From Candidatus Abyssobacteria bacterium SURF_17 (GTDB taxonomy: Bacteria > Abyssobacteria > SURF-5): a DNA stretch of 36,746 nt. Below are positions 34,939 to 36,746 of the stretch, in pieces. The position numbers were made by a program, and so were the translations under genes. The stretch spans positions 1 to 36,746 of the forward strand of contig QZKI01000004.1 of the NCBI GenBank assembly GCA_003598055.1, given 5' to 3'. The notes below the pieces were generated by a model. That model searched no databases, was not told where the DNA came from, and saw nothing but the letters and a program-made list of their open reading frames with translations. Positions within the stretch are counted from its first letter, which is position 1; each line of letters starts with the position of its first letter.

Positions 34939-35895
34939 ATGAATTCACAAACACGAAAAGATAAACGCAGCGCTGATGTCGGGCTGATTTTCAATATCCA
35001 GAAATTCTCCCTTCACGACGGAACGGGCATCAGGACCCTCGTTTTCCTCAAAGGCTGTCCGCTCCTGTGCACGTGGTGTTCCAATCCCGAAGGGCAGTGC
35101 TTTGTTCCGGAGCTTGCGTACAACAGAAACAAGTGCATCGGAATCCATGAATGCGACCACTGCAGGCCGCTTTGCGAGATGGACGCAATCACACATGCCG
35201 CCGACGGCAAAGTCGAGATCAATCGAACCCTGTGTAATGACTGCGGCAAATGCGTTGACGCTTGTCCGTCGAAAGCCTTAACTCTCTTCGGCGAGTACAT
35301 CACTGTGCCCGATGTGATACGGATTGTGGAGGAAGACGGCAGTTTCTATGCGCGCTCCGGAGGCGGTCTCACGCTCAGCGGCGGAGAGCCGATATCGCAA
35401 CCGGAATTCTCTACTAATGTGCTCAGCACTGCCCGAAGTCGTGGGATTGATACTGCGGTGGAAACGACAGGATTCTGTGAGTGGGACGCCGTGAGAAGCG
35501 TGTGCGAGCATGCAAATCAAGTATTCTTTGACGTCAAATCAATGGATTCCGAGAAGCACAGGGCTGGCACGGGAGTCAGCAACGAATTGATACTCGAGAA
35601 TTTGGTGAGGCTCCGCAAGGAGTTCCGAAAGCTTCGCATCACCGTTCGCACCCCTGTGGTTCCCGGCTTCAATGACTCCAGAGAAGACATCGCAGCCATA
35701 GCGGACTTTCTCAGTCGGCTGCCGATTCCCGTTCAGTACGAGCTTCTCCCGTATCACGGATTTGGAGAACCCAAGTATCAGCAATTAGGAAGGAAGTATT
35801 TGCTCGGCGATGTGAAGCCGCCGTCTCAGGAGTGCATGGCCACGCTGAGGAGAGTGGTCATCTCAGAGATGAATCTTACAAGAACAGAAGCCTGA
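34939..35895 (+). CDS. Glycyl radical enzyme activating protein
   Basis: A 318-aa radical SAM activase that installs the glycyl radical on the enzyme encoded upstream. After HDGTGIRT comes the radical SAM cluster motif Cys40-x3-Cys44-x2-Cys47 (KGCPLLCTWCSNPEGQ). An insert holds two ferredoxin-like [4Fe-4S] sets, Cys66/72/75/79 and Cys99/102/105/109 (CNDCGKCVDACP), as in activases of dehydratase- and lyase-type glycyl radical enzymes but not PflA. SGGEP follows. The ATG at 34939 is chosen; a longer frame from 34894 would translate a dispersed repeat. Its ribosome site is weak (GGGG at 34931-34934). Same strand as the enzyme, probably one transcript. Confidence 0.93.
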   Translation: MNSQTRKDKRSADVGLIFNIQKFSLHDGTGIRTLVFLKGCPLLCTWCSNPEGQCFVPELAYNRNKCIGIHECDHCRPLCEMDAITHAADGKVEINRTLCNDCGKCVDACPSKALTLFGEYITVPDVIRIVEEDGSFYARSGGGLTLSGGEPISQPEFSTNVLSTARSRGIDTAVETTGFCEWDAVRSVCEHANQVFFDVKSMDSEKHRAGTGVSNELILENLVRLRKEFRKLRITVRTPVVPGFNDSREDIAAIADFLSRLPIPVQYELLPYHGFGEPKYQQLGRKYLLGDVKPPSQECMATLRRVVISEMNLTRTEA

Positions 35896-35909
35896 GAATG
35901 GGGGGTATT

Positions 35910-35923
35910 CAGATTATAATCTG
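35910..35923. promoter_or_regulatory. Perfect 14-bp palindrome after activase gene
   Basis: CAGATTATAATCTG is a perfect palindrome 15 bp past the activase stop. It may be a weak terminator stem or a protein-binding site; it is AT-rich, unlike the G/C-rich repeats elsewhere. Confidence 0.35.
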
Positions 35924-36001
35924 GTAAGTTCGACGTTGGGGCGCAGCGCCGCAGCATATCGTGCTTTGCAACTGCACGACCATTGAGCATGCATTCCGTA
36001 G

Positions 36002-36022
36002 GGGCGACTCGGTGAGTCGCCC
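36002..36022. repeat. GGGCGACTC hairpin
   Basis: GGGCGACTC-GGT-GAGTCGCCC, perfect 9-bp arms preceded by GTAG. It lies in the gap between the convergent activase and thioesterase genes and could work as a two-way terminator. A further 8-bp pairing (GTACTGCGC with GCGCAGTAT, near 36047-36083) follows. Confidence 0.6.
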
Positions 36023-36103
36023 TGAGGAGCTTGCAGCCCGTGCCGCGTACTGCGCGGGGTCTGATAGCCGAGCGCAGTATGCGGGCAGAATCCATTGTAT
36101 TTC

Positions 36104-36565
36104 TTACATGCCCTCTGAGAACTTCCTGATCTGCCATGTGCCGCTGACCTCGGCCACCGTCTCCCCGTTTGAGCCCTTCAATTGCAGGTTAAGCTCGTAA
36201 TCAGCCTTGCCTTTCTGCTCGGCCTCGGCCTCCAACCGTTTCGCCTCCTGCTCCGACAGGGAGACCTCCATCGTGACATCGCTCGTTGCCGGACGCCGAA
36301 ATCGGATGCGCACTTCTTTGACAATCGGGTAATATTTGGTGAAATCGATGCTGGCCACATGAATGGCTCCCCCGGCAAACTCGCCCAGCGTGAAGAGCGA
36401 GCCGGCATACATGATGCCCACATGGTTCGTATTGCCTTCATTGAGGGGCATGAGCGCCTTCGCATATCGGTCGCGGAACTCGAGAACTCTCAGGCCTGTC
36501 CTCTCGATGCCCGGCACCGACGCGATGGCCATCGTTAAGATTTCTGCGTACTTTTCCTCTATCAT
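36104..36565 (-). CDS. Hotdog-fold thioesterase-like protein (PaaI/DUF4442 type)
   Basis: A 153-aa hotdog-fold protein, probably an acyl-CoA thioesterase. The helix region NHVGIMYAGSLFTLGEFAGG (Asn47-His48 through Glu62) is the family's substrate and catalytic segment, followed by beta strands (VKEVRIRFRRPA, ADYELNLQLKG, GTWQIRKF). Residues 105-125 (EQEAKRLEAEAEQKGKAD) form a charged insertion. Hydrolyses acyl-CoA in relatives; exact substrate not known. AAAGGGGA lies about 10 bases before the ATG. It is convergent with the activase gene and may be monocistronic. Confidence 0.85.
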   Translation of the reverse strand: MIEEKYAEILTMAIASVPGIERTGLRVLEFRDRYAKALMPLNEGNTNHVGIMYAGSLFTLGEFAGGAIHVASIDFTKYYPIVKEVRIRFRRPATSDVTMEVSLSEQEAKRLEAEAEQKGKADYELNLQLKGSNGETVAEVSGTWQIRKFSEGM

Positions 36566-36617
36566 GAAATAGTATTCCCCTTTCTGAAGCCGTCCCGCAA
36601 TTCGCGATTGGGGATAT

Positions 36618-36694
36618 CTGTCGGTGCGAATTCATTCGCATGGTTTTTCGGGCATGGTTTCGGCATGCCTATGCGAATAAATTCGCACCTACAG
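36618..36694. repeat. 77-bp inverted-repeat element (copy 2)
   Basis: Same length as the copy at 27981-28057, with 24-bp terminal arms (2 mismatches) and a 29-bp core. The reverse complement of its right arm is identical to the left arm of copy 1, so the two lie in opposite orientation. The cores are only partly alike. Confidence 0.75.
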
Positions 36695-36734
36695 AATTGC
36701 AGGTCGGTAACGTGTTTCCGCGCATCTGTAGGGC

Positions 36735-36746
36735 CGTTCGCGAACG
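36735..36746. repeat. GTTCGCGAAC palindrome at window end
   Basis: CGTTCGCGAACG preceded by GTAGGGC; the element runs off the window. Fourth member of the TTCGCGAA family here. Confidence 0.6.

Overview
This window looks like chromosome from an uncultivated diderm (Gram-negative type) bacterium with an anaerobic or facultative lifestyle. The diderm reading rests on an outer-membrane porin ending in Phe, a haem-binding lipoprotein and an RseP-type site-2 protease. The anaerobic reading rests on a glycyl radical enzyme with its activase, a Ric-type di-iron repair protein and several radical or Fe-S enzymes. Isoprenoids are made by the MEP route (dxr, ispG). Intergenic spaces hold many small palindromic and inverted-repeat elements (GTAGGGGC..., GTTCGCGAAC, 77-bp GTGCGAATT... 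elements), as is common in environmental candidate-phylum genomes. The phylum cannot be fixed from sequence inspection alone.

Layout. 1-4.1 kb: a soluble PAS histidine kinase (-), a secreted EEP-fold nuclease/phosphatase (+) and a lone SCP-x-type thiolase (-). 4.4-7 kb: a large secreted protein with EF-hand/dockerin-like calcium loops and a prealbumin-like tail (-), and an exported PRC-barrel protein (+). 7.2-15.5 kb: a tightly packed housekeeping operon dxr-rseP-ispG-proS-valS with overlapping start and stop codons, followed by a zinc-ribbon protein. 16.2-17.8 kb (-): a CDP-alcohol phosphatidyltransferase with a PfkB sugar kinase. 18.1-20.9 kb: a DtxR-family metal regulator with an operator-bearing promoter, a possible 59-aa Cys-rich peptide, a porin and a c-type haem lipoprotein. 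21.1-24.3 kb: a gamma-glutamyltransferase and a membrane HAMP-PAS histidine kinase. 24.6-29.8 kb: uvrA, a THEP1-type NTPase, a YhcC-type radical SAM protein and ric. 29.9-31.0 kb: a decayed HEPN gene overlapping an intact MNT nucleotidyltransferase, then a protein with a HEPN-like RNxxAH motif. 31.2-35.9 kb: a TetR regulator behind a perfect-consensus promoter, a glycyl radical enzyme of unassigned substrate and its activase. 36.1-36.6 kb (-): a hotdog thioesterase.

The most interesting candidates are the DtxR/small peptide/porin/cytochrome locus, the TetR-glycyl radical enzyme locus, the HEPN/MNT remnant, the two-gene lipid-headgroup operon, the EF-hand secreted protein and the 77-bp mobile-element-like repeats. 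I found no rRNA, tRNA, CRISPR array, transposase gene or prophage.
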